20,607 nt of DNA, taken from contig JBGVFN010000191.1 of assembly GCA_045121095.1 (NCBI GenBank), forward strand, positions 1-20,607, read 5' to 3'. This DNA is from TWA4 sp045121095. Its GTDB lineage: Bacteria; Bacillota; Clostridia; Lachnospirales; Lachnospiraceae. The notes beneath the pieces are model-generated. The model was given only the letters and a program-made list of their open reading frames with translations. It did no database searches and was not told where the DNA came from. Below, piece by piece: positions 1 through 7,103 of this stretch (positions are counted from its first letter, which is position 1; every line of letters starts with the position of its first letter). The position numbers were made by a program, and so were the translations under genes.

Positions 1-56
1 TGCTGCATAACATACATTTTCCTTTGGAGATTACCAGCTCATTAGGCAATGTATAA

Positions 57-95
57 AATCCTGTGTTCTTCATAAGAACATACATTCTCAGGATT
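57..95. repeat. nested inverted repeat near element end
   Basis: Outer arms AATCCTG (57-63) and CAGGATT (89-95) enclose a perfect inner hairpin TGTTCTT-CAT-AAGAACA (64-80). The inner and outer dyads are separated by eight bases on the right side only. It lies about 50 bases left of the truncated tRNA, where integrase or excisionase arm sites of an integrated element could sit; that role is inference. No gene is visible in positions 1-147, although a coding region ending left of the window cannot be excluded. Confidence 0.45.
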
Positions 96-147
96 CATTA
101 TAAAAGAGTCAAAAATTTGTCTTGACAACTGACCCACTATACAATCT

Positions 148-192
148 GCCTTGCCAAGGCGAGGGTCGCGGGTTCGAATCCCGTCTCGCGCT
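148..192 (+). pseudogene. 3' fragment of tRNA-Gly(GCC), probable att site
   Basis: The fragment holds an anticodon loop TTGCCAA (151-157) with anticodon GCC, a variable region, a T-arm (GCGGG, TTCGAAT, CCCGT at 168-184), an acceptor 3' strand CTCGCGC (185-191) and discriminator T at 192. U73 suits tRNA-Gly. No D-arm and no matching 5' acceptor strand (GCGCGAG) occurs upstream. The anticodon stem also breaks down on its 5' side: C146 faces A162 and T147 faces G161, so tRNA identity begins at about position 148. This is the usual form of the distal attachment site left when an element integrates into the 3' half of a tRNA gene. The intact tRNA would then lie left of the window. Confidence 0.75.
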
Positions 193-196
193 TGAT

Positions 197-227
197 AAAA
201 AGATGGTTACGGTGTAACTGTCTTTTT
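197..227 (+). terminator. terminator after the tRNA fragment
   Basis: AAAAAGA and GGTTAC pair with GTAAC and TCTTTTT around a short GGT loop, giving a U-rich 3' arm five bases after the tRNA 3' end. It is probably the native terminator of the tRNA-Gly transcript. Confidence 0.6.
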
Positions 228-260
228 GTGTTTTCTGTTTCATATAGCAATTAGCAATTC

Positions 261-311
261 GAAAAAGCAGCCTATGCAAATTTAAATTTATTTGCAGTAG
301 ACTGCTTCTTT
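261..311 (-). terminator. terminator of the Uma2-family gene
   Basis: Arms AAAAAGCAG (262-270) and CTGCTT (302-307) plus inner arms TGCAAAT and ATTTGCA form a long AT-rich hairpin directly after the stop codon of the minus-strand gene. The A-run at 262-266 gives the U-tract of the minus transcript. Confidence 0.6.
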
Positions 312-854
312 TTATAACGTAATCTTACTGAAATCGATATATAAATCTTCGTAAATTCCAACTTTTACCGAGTCAGAAAATGTACAGTCGGACATGGTAT
401 CTTGTTCGAAGTTGTATACGAGAATTCGGTTCTTTTTTTGATCTACAATCCAATATTCACGAACGCCGGAGTTACTGTATTTGATCAATTTTGTCATATA
501 ATCCATATTGCGGCTGCTGGGAGAAACGATTTCAATGATCCAGTCAGGAGCACCGGTGCAGCCACGGTCATTTAATTTATTTTTATCACAAATTACACTG
601 ATATCCGGTTCAACGTAGTTTTTATCATCTTCATTAAGGAATACGGCAAAGGGAGCAGCGTAAACTTCACAGTTTCCGTTGTGAGAACTGATATATTCTC
701 CAATCGCCTGATGCAATTTCCATGAGATACGCTGATGAATTCTACCGGGTGGTGCCATGTAATAGATTTCTCCATCAATCAACTCCGCGCGTACACCATC
801 AGGTAATGCATAAATATCTTTAATGGTATAAGTTTGCCCTTTGGGTAATGGCAT
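312..854 (-). CDS. Uma2 family endonuclease-like protein (DUF820)
   Basis: A protein of about 180 residues with the PD-(D/E)xK-like Uma2 (DUF820) pattern: an ELIDGEIYYM strand near the N-terminus, then VEPDISVICD, PDWIIEIVSPSS and the TKLIKY helix, followed by REYWIVD. The acidic residues of EPD and IEIVS and the following lysine are the expected active-site positions of this fold. The start at 854 is chosen because AAAGGATG lies just upstream. The ATG at 893 would add 13 residues but has no ribosome site. The family is usually annotated as a putative restriction-type nuclease, and its biological role is not established. The gene stands alone next to the tRNA att scar and may be a resident neighbour or element cargo. 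Confidence 0.85.
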   Translation of the reverse strand: MPLPKGQTYTIKDIYALPDGVRAELIDGEIYYMAPPGRIHQRISWKLHQAIGEYISSHNGNCEVYAAPFAVFLNEDDKNYVEPDISVICDKNKLNDRGCTGAPDWIIEIVSPSSRNMDYMTKLIKYSNSGVREYWIVDQKKNRILVYNFEQDTMSDCTFSDSVKVGIYEDLYIDFSKITL

Positions 855-929
855 AGAAACACATCCTTTCTTAATAATATTAAGTTTATCCATGTAAAAG
901 TAATCTATTAGAATATTTTTGATATAGTT

Positions 930-958
930 ATTATAATAAGATAAATATGATTCATCAA
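930..958 (-). promoter_or_regulatory. promoter of the Uma2 gene
   Basis: Read on the minus strand: -35 TTGATG (958-953), a 17-base spacer, and -10 TATAAT (935-930). The predicted start near 922 puts both candidate ATGs inside the transcript. The promoter is divergent from that of the DUF1846 gene. Confidence 0.7.
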
Positions 959-1016
959 GCTAAAAATATCTCATACACGTTTTTAAAGATTTTGCATAAT
1001 CTGCCAGATAAAAATA

Positions 1017-1046
1017 TTGCACAGGTTCGTACTTACGTGTTACAAT
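1017..1046 (+). promoter_or_regulatory. promoter of the DUF1846 gene
   Basis: -35 TTGCAC (1017-1022), an 18-base spacer and -10 TACAAT (1041-1046). The transcript would start near 1053 and carry a leader of about 130 bases with two hairpins before the start codon at 1182. Confidence 0.6.
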
Positions 1047-1080
1047 AGTGCCGTGTGAGTGGAAAACAGGAACGCATGAT

Positions 1081-1155
1081 AACAGCTCAGCCTTTGCTGG
1101 GCTGTTACGAATTTTTTGGTAACTATTCAGCAAAGGCTGAACTGTTACATTTTTT
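1081..1155 (+). promoter_or_regulatory. tandem terminator-like hairpins in leader
   Basis: Hairpin A pairs AACAGCTCAGC (1081-1091) with GCTGGGCTGTT (1096-1106) around CTTT, followed by a T6 run (1112-1117). Hairpin B pairs GTAAC and TTCAGC (1119-1131) with GCTGAA and GTTAC (1136-1148), followed by T6 (1150-1155). In addition, 1081-1099 is complementary to 1128-1146 at 18 of 19 positions, so a long alternative pairing competes with both. A GCATGAT direct repeat occurs at 1074-1080 and 1156-1162. It could be an attenuator or a small repeat-derived insertion. Confidence 0.55.
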
Positions 1156-1181
1156 GCATGATTTATGAGGAGAGAAGGCTA

Positions 1182-2666
1182 ATGAGAAAAACAGGTTTTG
1201 ATAATGGAAAATACCTGGACATGCAATCAGAGCATATCCGAAGCAGAATTGCCCAGTTTGGCGGTAAGTTGTACATGGAGTTTGGTGGCAAGCTGTTTGA
1301 TGATTTTCATGCATCACGTGTACTCCCCGGTTTTATGCCGGACAGTAAACTGCAAATGCTGCTGAAATTGAAAGAACACGCAGAAATCGTAATTGCGGTC
1401 AGCGCAGGTGCCATTGACAGCAACAAACGCAGAGGTGATATTGGTATCACTTACGATATGGAAGTATTGCGTTTGATCGATCTGTTCAGAAGTGTAGGAC
1501 TTTATGTGGGAAGTGTAGTCATTACCCAGTATAATGGACAGCAGTCAGCAGATGGCTTTATCCGTCGTCTGGAAAATCTGGGAATCCGCGCATATCGTCA
1601 TTATCTGATTGAAGGATATCCTTCCAACATTCCGCTGATTGTCAGTGAAAATGGTTATGGAAAGAACGATTATGTGGAAACCAGCCGTTCACTGGTGGTA
1701 GTAACTGCCCCCGGTCCCGGCAGCGGCAAGATGGCAGTCTGCCTGTCTCAGCTGTACCATGAACATCAGAGAGGAATTAAGGCTGGATATGCCAAATTCG
1801 AAACATTCCCCATCTGGAACATTCCGTTAAAACATCCGGTAAATCTGGCTTATGAAGCAGCAACCGCAGATTTGAAGGATGTAAACATGATCGATCCTTT
1901 CCATCTGGAAGCATATGGAGAAATTGCAGTAAACTATAACCGTGACGTGGAAATCTTCCCTGTATTACAGGCAATTTTCCAGGAAATTTATGGAACCTGT
2001 CCTTATAAATCACCCACAGATATGGGCGTAAATATGGCTGGTAACTGTATTTTTGATGACGAAGCTGTTCGCGAAGCATCTCATCAGGAGATTCTCCGCC
2101 GCTACTATACAGCCATGTGTGAACAGACCAAAGGTGCAGAAAAATCCGATGAAATCAGTAAGTTAAAACTTCTGATGAACCGTGAAGGTCTGACAGTAGA
2201 AAACCGTGAAGTAGCAAAAGCAGCAAGAGCAAAAGAAGAAATCACCGGAGAGCCCGCAGCAGCCATCGAACTGCCTGACGGAACCATCATTACCGGTAAA
2301 AACCAGGAACTGCTGGGAGCAGCATCCTCTATGCTGCTCAATGCTTTAAAACACCTGGCAGGAATCCCTGATGAAATCCATCTGCTGGCATCCACTGTTA
2401 TCAAGCCGGTACAGGATTTAAAAGTCAACTATCTCGGAAACCAGAACCCCCGTCTTCATACCGACGAAGTCCTGGTAGCACTTTCTGTCAGTGCAGCAGA
2501 TGACGAAAACGCCAGAAAAGCTCTGGCATGTCTCCCGATGCTGAAAGACTGCGATGCACACTGCTCCGTAATCCTTTCACCCGTAGACAGCGACATCTTC
2601 CGCAGACTGCACATTAACATGACCTGCGAACCCAAATATCAGAACAACCGTCTGTTCCATATGTAG
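1182..2666 (+). CDS. DUF1846 domain-containing protein
   Basis: A 494-residue cytoplasmic protein that matches the full length usual for DUF1846 (about 495 residues). The N-terminal FDNGKYLDMQSEHIRSRI stretch is typical. A glycine-rich, P-loop-like TAPGPGSGK segment lies near the middle of the first half (about residue 185) and is followed by conserved residues of the family. Structures of the family exist from structural genomics, but no biochemical role is established. The ATG at 1182 has GAGGAGAGAAGG just upstream. The earlier in-frame ATG at 1116 lies inside the leader hairpins and has no ribosome site. The gene is monocistronic, ending at a strong terminator. Confidence 0.88.
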   Translation: MRKTGFDNGKYLDMQSEHIRSRIAQFGGKLYMEFGGKLFDDFHASRVLPGFMPDSKLQMLLKLKEHAEIVIAVSAGAIDSNKRRGDIGITYDMEVLRLIDLFRSVGLYVGSVVITQYNGQQSADGFIRRLENLGIRAYRHYLIEGYPSNIPLIVSENGYGKNDYVETSRSLVVVTAPGPGSGKMAVCLSQLYHEHQRGIKAGYAKFETFPIWNIPLKHPVNLAYEAATADLKDVNMIDPFHLEAYGEIAVNYNRDVEIFPVLQAIFQEIYGTCPYKSPTDMGVNMAGNCIFDDEAVREASHQEILRRYYTAMCEQTKGAEKSDEISKLKLLMNREGLTVENREVAKAARAKEEITGEPAAAIELPDGTIITGKNQELLGAASSMLLNALKHLAGIPDEIHLLASTVIKPVQDLKVNYLGNQNPRLHTDEVLVALSVSAADDENARKALACLPMLKDCDAHCSVILSPVDSDIFRRLHINMTCEPKYQNNRLFHM

Positions 2667-2686
2667 TTTATTTAATAAAGAAATAT

Positions 2687-2740
2687 AAAAAAAGGAACTG
2701 AAGCCCGCATGTTACATGCGGACCCCAGTTCCTTTTCTTA
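2687..2740. terminator. bidirectional terminator
   Basis: AAAAGGAACTG (2690-2700) pairs with CAGTTCCTTTT (2726-2736). An inner stem CCGCATG-TTA-CATGCGG sits at 2705-2721. A-runs on the left and T-runs on the right serve both the DUF1846 transcript and the convergent selenium operon. Confidence 0.85.
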
Positions 2741-2758
2741 TACTGTTTTTTATATTTC

Positions 2759-3010
2759 CTATATATCCTCAGCCCGATACACTACTTCATACCGGTCCTC
2801 AGCCACAACCTCCACAATCTGTTCAATTTCCTGCAGATGTTCTGTGGGAACCGGATTCTGTTCCATTGCATATTTCACGCAGGTTCCACAGGAAGAACTA
2901 AGGCTTCTGGGAACCGGCATTACCTGAGCGGAAAGTCCCTGCCGGACGCAGTTTTTTCGAAAACGTGTGGCGCCAAAGTGGGAAAAAAATGTTGCAATAT
3001 ATTGTTTCAT
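2759..3010 (-). CDS. DUF3343 putative Se/S carrier-like protein
   Basis: An 83-residue protein starting MKQYIATFFSHFGATRF, as is typical of the DUF3343 family (Pfam: putative Se/S carrier protein-like). It has a Cys pair in SSCGTC near residues 40-43 and another Cys in the first helix. It is the third gene of the yedE-yedF operon, one base after the yedF stop. No strong ribosome site is visible, so translation is probably coupled to yedF. The neighbours support a role in handling selenium or persulfide sulfur; a direct function is not known. Confidence 0.8.
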   Translation of the reverse strand: MKQYIATFFSHFGATRFRKNCVRQGLSAQVMPVPRSLSSSCGTCVKYAMEQNPVPTEHLQEIEQIVEVVAEDRYEVVYRAEDI

Positions 3011-3011
3011 A

Positions 3012-3218
3012 TTATTTGGTCAGTTTTAACAGATAATCTTCACCCTGTTCAGTAACTGCAACCTGATATCCCTGATGGGAAGCAAAACGGGTTACATTTT
3101 CTTTGGCGGTGATATTATCCACAAGGATTTCATAGCTGCTGTCTTTGGAAGCCAGTGCTTTTTTAGTCATGATAACGGGTTCGGGACAGGATAAACCTCT
3201 TGCGTCTACGGTTTTCAT
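3012..3218 (-). CDS. yedF: YedF, TusA-like selenium/sulfur carrier
   Basis: A 68-residue SirA/TusA fold protein. MKTVDARGLSCPEPV contains the characteristic CPxP motif, whose Cys (residue 11) carries persulfide or selenide in relatives. It is shorter than the two-domain YedF of some species (about 200 residues) and holds only the TusA-like domain. The start has AAGGAGG about nine bases upstream, inside the end of yedE; four bases separate the two genes. Adjacent YedE and SelD favour the selenium-linked YedF assignment over tRNA-thiolation TusA. Confidence 0.85.
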   Translation of the reverse strand: MKTVDARGLSCPEPVIMTKKALASKDSSYEILVDNITAKENVTRFASHQGYQVAVTEQGEDYLLKLTK

Positions 3219-3222
3219 AAAT

Positions 3223-4302
3223 TTATGCCTCCTTCTGTCTGGAATTGATAACAGCGATAACAGTGATTACAACGAGACCGATGATAACGGCAATTTTACC
3301 GTTGGCAGTGGGGCCTTCTGCAGAAGATGCCAGACCGAAGTTGTGGCAGAATGCTGCGCCAACCATCAGACCGATGACTGCCATAACGGAGTCGGTATTA
3401 CCTTCGCCAGCCAGAATCAGCTGTCTTAAAGGACAGCCGCCCAGGAGTACGCAGCCAAATCCAGCCAGAGCCATGCCCAGAGCGTTCCACAGAGCGTCTG
3501 TGTGAGCTACTGCCTGACCTGCAAATGCCAGAGTGAAGAAGGTTTTGCCGGTTACTGCGCCAAGAATCAGGTTGCCAACGCATGCGCTGACCAGAATGGC
3601 GATAAATCCAAATAACAGTTTTGTTTCATGGAAGAGTACCAGGTCACGGATACCGCCCACCATGCAAAGACGGGTGCGCTGTGCCAGAATACCTACGATA
3701 ATACCAGCTGCTAAAGAGATGGCGATGGCTGCATGTTTTGCACCAGGGCCGCCGTCAGCTTCTGTAAAATGAATAAATGCGGGAGCTGCAACCAGAAGGA
3801 TCAGGAATACGATCTGGATGGTGGGGAATACAAAACCTTCCAGCTTCTGCATTTTGTAGCTTCTTTTCAGGGTGTAGCCTTTGTTCAGGAAGAAAACACC
3901 TGCCAGAATACCAGCAACAAAACCGATGATACCAAACAGTGCATTCAGATCACCGCCGGCCAGACGTAAGATCATACGGAAGGGGCAGCCAAGGAACATC
4001 AGGCAGCCGATCATGACGAAAAAGCCCAGAATAAAGCGGGTAACCGGTGCGGAACCGCCACGGGGAGCAAATTCTTTTTTAACCAGAGCGATAATGCAGG
4101 AGCCAAGTACCAGACCGATGATTTCCGGACGGATATACTGAACGGCAGCTGCAGAGTGAAGTCCCAGTGCACCAGAGGTATCACGCAGGAAGCAGGCAAT
4201 ACAGAATCCCATGTTGGCAGGATTACCGAAAAATACCAGTGTCACAGAGATCAGACCAATGATGACACCAGCGATAGTGATGAACATTTTTTCATTTTTC
4301 AT
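3223..4302 (-). CDS. yedE: YedE family putative selenium transporter
   Basis: An integral membrane protein of 359 residues with about ten hydrophobic segments and the repeated Cys/Gly signatures of YeeE/YedE transporters: GFCIACFLRD (Cys 34 and 37), GCPFRM (Cys 106), RLCMVGGIRD and GGCPLRQL. The two-fold internal symmetry of these motifs fits the thiosulfate/selenium uptake family. The selenium-specific call rests on the adjoining yedF, DUF3343 and selD. The start at 4302 has AAGGAA nine bases upstream; the more distal ATG at 4362 has none. It is the first gene of a three-gene minus-strand operon. Confidence 0.85.
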   Translation of the reverse strand: MKNEKMFITIAGVIIGLISVTLVFFGNPANMGFCIACFLRDTSGALGLHSAAAVQYIRPEIIGLVLGSCIIALVKKEFAPRGGSAPVTRFILGFFVMIGCLMFLGCPFRMILRLAGGDLNALFGIIGFVAGILAGVFFLNKGYTLKRSYKMQKLEGFVFPTIQIVFLILLVAAPAFIHFTEADGGPGAKHAAIAISLAAGIIVGILAQRTRLCMVGGIRDLVLFHETKLLFGFIAILVSACVGNLILGAVTGKTFFTLAFAGQAVAHTDALWNALGMALAGFGCVLLGGCPLRQLILAGEGNTDSVMAVIGLMVGAAFCHNFGLASSAEGPTANGKIAVIIGLVVITVIAVINSRQKEA

Positions 4303-4454
4303 AGGTAAAATTCCTTTCTTAAAAAGTTTGTGAAGTTGTTTCAAGGATAGCACGGATAGCAAAATTCTTCCAATTGATTTCTACAGGCAAAAGAGGAGAT
4401 TTATAGAAGAAATAAATAAATATTAGAGTCGAATGCCGATTTTTTATGTTGGAA

Positions 4455-4483
4455 TTGCATGAGAAAATAGATTGTGGTAAGAT
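4455..4483 (+). promoter_or_regulatory. promoter of the aminotransferase gene
   Basis: -35 TTGCAT (4455-4460), a 17-base spacer and -10 TAAGAT (4478-4483), in the gap between divergent yedE and the aminotransferase gene. No convincing minus-strand promoter for yedE was recognised in 4303-4454. Confidence 0.55.
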
Positions 4484-4531
4484 GCTAATCAGAAGTTGGA
4501 CCAGACAGTCACAGGAAGGAGTTTTAAAATC

Positions 4532-5710
4532 ATGAAAAAAATTTATCTGGATCAGGCAAGTACCTCATTTCCCAAACCCAGACAGGTACCGGATGCCATG
4601 TATCGTTATATGACGGAAATCGGGACCAATATTAACCGGGGAGGATATGAAGATGCTTATTCTGCGGAGGATATGGTGCTGGAGACCAGGGAACGGCTGT
4701 GTGAACTGTTTCATTTTTCTCAGTGCGAAAATGTGATTTTTACCGGTAATATTACTGCCAGTCTAAATGTGATTTTAAAAGGATTTCTGAAACCGGGGGA
4801 TCATGTACTGGTTTCTTCTATGGAACATAATGCTGTTATGCGGCCCATTCGTCAGCTGGAGCAGACGGGTGTTTCTTTCGACCGGATTCCGTGCACCGAA
4901 GAAGGGGAATTGATTTTTTCACGTATGGAGGAACTTTTAAGACCGGAAACCAGGGCGGTTGTTATGCTTCATGCATCTAACGTGTGCGGCACGGTCATGC
5001 CGGTGGCTCAGGTGGGAGAATTTTGTCGGGAACATGGGCTGAAATTTATTCTGGATACGGCTCAGACCGCGGGGATTTTACCGCTTAATATGGAACAGAT
5101 GAAGATTGATGTGCTGGCATTTACCGGACATAAAGGTCTTTTGGGACCTCAGGGGATTGGCGGATTTTTATGTACCGATGAAATGGCTCATGCCATGGAG
5201 CCGCTGCTGTCCGGTGGAACCGGCAGTATTTCCCATACGGAGGAAATTCCGGGATTTATGCCGGATCGGTTTGAGCCGGGAACATTGAATCTGCCGGGAA
5301 TTGCCGGGCTTCATGCAGCGCTGGATTATCTGCAGAAAACGGGTATTTCCAATATTTACGAAAAAGAGATGGCGCTGACAGAAGCATTTCTTGGACGTCT
5401 TCTGGAGCTGGAGTCACTGCATCAAAAAGATGGTGTACCGTTACTTCGTATAGCAGGCAAGAAAAATCTGGATAATCGGGTGGCTGTGGTATCGCTCCAG
5501 CCCTTGAAAAAAGACCCGGCTCAGATTGCATTTGAACTGGATTCCCGATATGGAATTATGACAAGAGTAGGGCTGCACTGTGCGCCTGGGGCGCACAAAA
5601 CCCTGGGAACATACCCCACCGGAACCATTCGTTTTGCATTCGGTCATACCAATATTATGGAAGAAGTGGATGCAGCAGCAGATGCTCTGGCGGAGTTGTT
5701 GACAGAATAG
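4532..5710 (+). CDS. class V aminotransferase, cysteine desulfurase/selenocysteine lyase type
   Basis: A 392-residue PLP enzyme. It starts MKKIYLDQASTSFPKP, as in the cysteine desulfurase-related family, and has MEHNAV (His 99), LDTAQTAG (Asp 175, Gln 177), the PLP lysine in FTGHKG (Lys 201), and a C-terminal GLHCAPGAHKTLGT loop whose Cys is the likely persulfide/selenide residue. It probably mobilises S or Se from cysteine or selenocysteine and supplies the YedF/SelD pathway. The start is fixed by AAGGAG ten bases before 4532; the upstream in-frame ATG at 4496 has no ribosome site. It is flanked by selenium genes on both sides. SufS/NifS housekeeping function is less likely because no scaffold genes are adjacent. 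Confidence 0.85.
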   Translation: MKKIYLDQASTSFPKPRQVPDAMYRYMTEIGTNINRGGYEDAYSAEDMVLETRERLCELFHFSQCENVIFTGNITASLNVILKGFLKPGDHVLVSSMEHNAVMRPIRQLEQTGVSFDRIPCTEEGELIFSRMEELLRPETRAVVMLHASNVCGTVMPVAQVGEFCREHGLKFILDTAQTAGILPLNMEQMKIDVLAFTGHKGLLGPQGIGGFLCTDEMAHAMEPLLSGGTGSISHTEEIPGFMPDRFEPGTLNLPGIAGLHAALDYLQKTGISNIYEKEMALTEAFLGRLLELESLHQKDGVPLLRIAGKKNLDNRVAVVSLQPLKKDPAQIAFELDSRYGIMTRVGLHCAPGAHKTLGTYPTGTIRFAFGHTNIMEEVDAAADALAELLTE

Positions 5711-5721
5711 TGGATGGAATA

Positions 5722-5765
5722 ACAGGCATAGCAGATCAATCGAATTGCTATGCCTGTAAATGTTT
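5722..5765. terminator. terminator between converging genes
   Basis: ACAGGCATAGCA (5722-5733) pairs perfectly with TGCTATGCCTGT (5746-5757), followed by AAATGTTTTA. It ends the aminotransferase transcript. The U-tract is imperfect, and it may also serve selD from the other side. Confidence 0.65.
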
Positions 5766-5822
5766 TATGAATCCCTGCCTATTTTCAGGTTTTCTGAATA
5801 ACCCCTTTAAGTATCGTTCATC

Positions 5823-6866
5823 CTACGGGTGCAGCAGAATGGAATTTTCCTGCTGCTCGGTTACAAAACCGATGATTTCTGCGCAGGGAATGCTGTCTTT
5901 TAATTCACGGATAAGTTTCTGGCCATCTTCTTCTTTGACTGCGATCAGCAGGCCGCCGGAGGTCTGAGGATCGTACAGGATATCCTGCATGGCCAGAGGA
6001 ATGGAAGCGTCTGCGGTGACACCGGCTTCTGCGTAATGGCGGTTGCGGTAAGCACCGGCGGGAATCAGGCCCATTTCGGCCATTTCGAAGGCTTCTTTGT
6101 GATAAGGAATGGAAGAAACATTGTAATGAACGGTGGCATTGCTGCCCTGTGCCATTTCAAAGCTGTGTCCCATGAGGCCGAATCCGGTGACGTCGGTACA
6201 GCTGTGAACGTCATATTTGACCATCAGATCACGGGCTGTTTTGTTGAGGGTAGCCATCTGAGCGTAAATCTTGTTCATAAGAACCGGATTATCCAGCATT
6301 TCTGCTTTTGCAGCAGTAGTCAGAATACCAACGCCCAGAGGCTTTGTCAGAATCAGGACATCGCCGGGATGTGCACCGGAGTTGGTCAGTACTTTCTTGG
6401 GATGAACAAAACCGGATACTGCCAGACCGTATAAGGGCTGGGTATTTTCGATGGTATGACCGCCGGTGATGATAGTATCTGCTTCGTAAGCTTTTTCGTA
6501 TCCGCCCCGAAGAATTTCCTGTGTGGCTTCTTTATCCATGTCGGAAGTGACACACATTACATTTAAAGCCAGACGGGGCTGTCCGCCCATGGCGTACACA
6601 TCACTCAATGCATTGGTAGCCGCAATCTGTCCGAAGAGGTAGGGGTCATCCACAATGGGAGGGAAAAAGTCAATGGTCTGTACCAGGGCGGTATCTTCTG
6701 TAATTACGTACACAGAAGCATCGTCGCTTTTATCGAATCCCACGATCAGTCGTTCATCATAATGGGTGGGAAAATCAGCCAGTAATTTGGCAAGTGTGCC
6801 GGCGCCTACTTTAGCACCACATCCGGCACACTGGGCCAGTTTCGTTAATTTTACTTCAGTTTCCAT
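5823..6866 (-). CDS. selD: selenide, water dikinase
   Basis: A 347-residue enzyme that makes selenophosphate from selenide and ATP. The N-terminal QCAGCGAKVG gives catalytic Cys 16 and Lys 19, aligned with the Cys17/Lys20 of E. coli SelD. The catalytic position is Cys, not Sec, since no in-frame TGA is needed. Further signatures are DKSDDA, DFFPPIVDDPYLFGQIAATNALSDVYAMGG in sequence around residues 65-95, GGHTIENTQP, CTDVTGFGLMGH and LYDPQTSGGLL. The start at 6866 has AAGGAGA seven bases upstream. No selA, selB, selC, ybbB or yqeBC is present in the window, so the end use of selenophosphate cannot be told. Confidence 0.95.
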   Translation of the reverse strand: METEVKLTKLAQCAGCGAKVGAGTLAKLLADFPTHYDERLIVGFDKSDDASVYVITEDTALVQTIDFFPPIVDDPYLFGQIAATNALSDVYAMGGQPRLALNVMCVTSDMDKEATQEILRGGYEKAYEADTIITGGHTIENTQPLYGLAVSGFVHPKKVLTNSGAHPGDVLILTKPLGVGILTTAAKAEMLDNPVLMNKIYAQMATLNKTARDLMVKYDVHSCTDVTGFGLMGHSFEMAQGSNATVHYNVSSIPYHKEAFEMAEMGLIPAGAYRNRHYAEAGVTADASIPLAMQDILYDPQTSGGLLIAVKEEDGQKLIRELKDSIPCAEIIGFVTEQQENSILLHP

Positions 6867-7035
6867 AAAAATCTCCTTTTTGAAAGATAGCGTGTACTGT
6901 CGCAGGTATTTCTTAGAATCGATGCGGCAATACATCAGAAATAATCCACAAAAGCACTAAAAAAGCTTTGGCTGGATATTGCATATTTATCTAAGAATAA
7001 CAGAAACTATACAGGAAATCAAATTAAAAAATGAG

Positions 7036-7064
7036 TGGAAGTAGGCGTATTTATTGATTATAAT
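7036..7064 (+). promoter_or_regulatory. possible promoter of the MBL lipoprotein gene
   Basis: A perfect -10 TATAAT (7059-7064) lies 40 bases before the start codon, with a weak -35 TGGAAG (7036-7041) at 17 bases. The -35 match is poor, so this is tentative. Confidence 0.35.
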
Positions 7065-7103
7065 AATAACACGATTAGTTACAATGAGAAAAGGCGGTAA
7101 AAG

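Noticed and set aside
122..143. TTGACA followed by TATACA before the tRNA fragment, looking like a promoter
   Set aside because: The spacer is only 10 bases, far from 17, and the tRNA it would serve lacks its 5' half.
1116..1181. Upstream in-frame ATG giving a 516-residue DUF1846 protein
   Set aside because: The extra codons overlap the leader hairpins and lack a ribosome site; the ATG at 1182 has a strong one and gives the family's usual length.
3223..4302. Several plus-strand open frames of 60-95 codons inside yedE
   Set aside because: They are reverse-strand shadows of a membrane protein gene and have no initiation signals.
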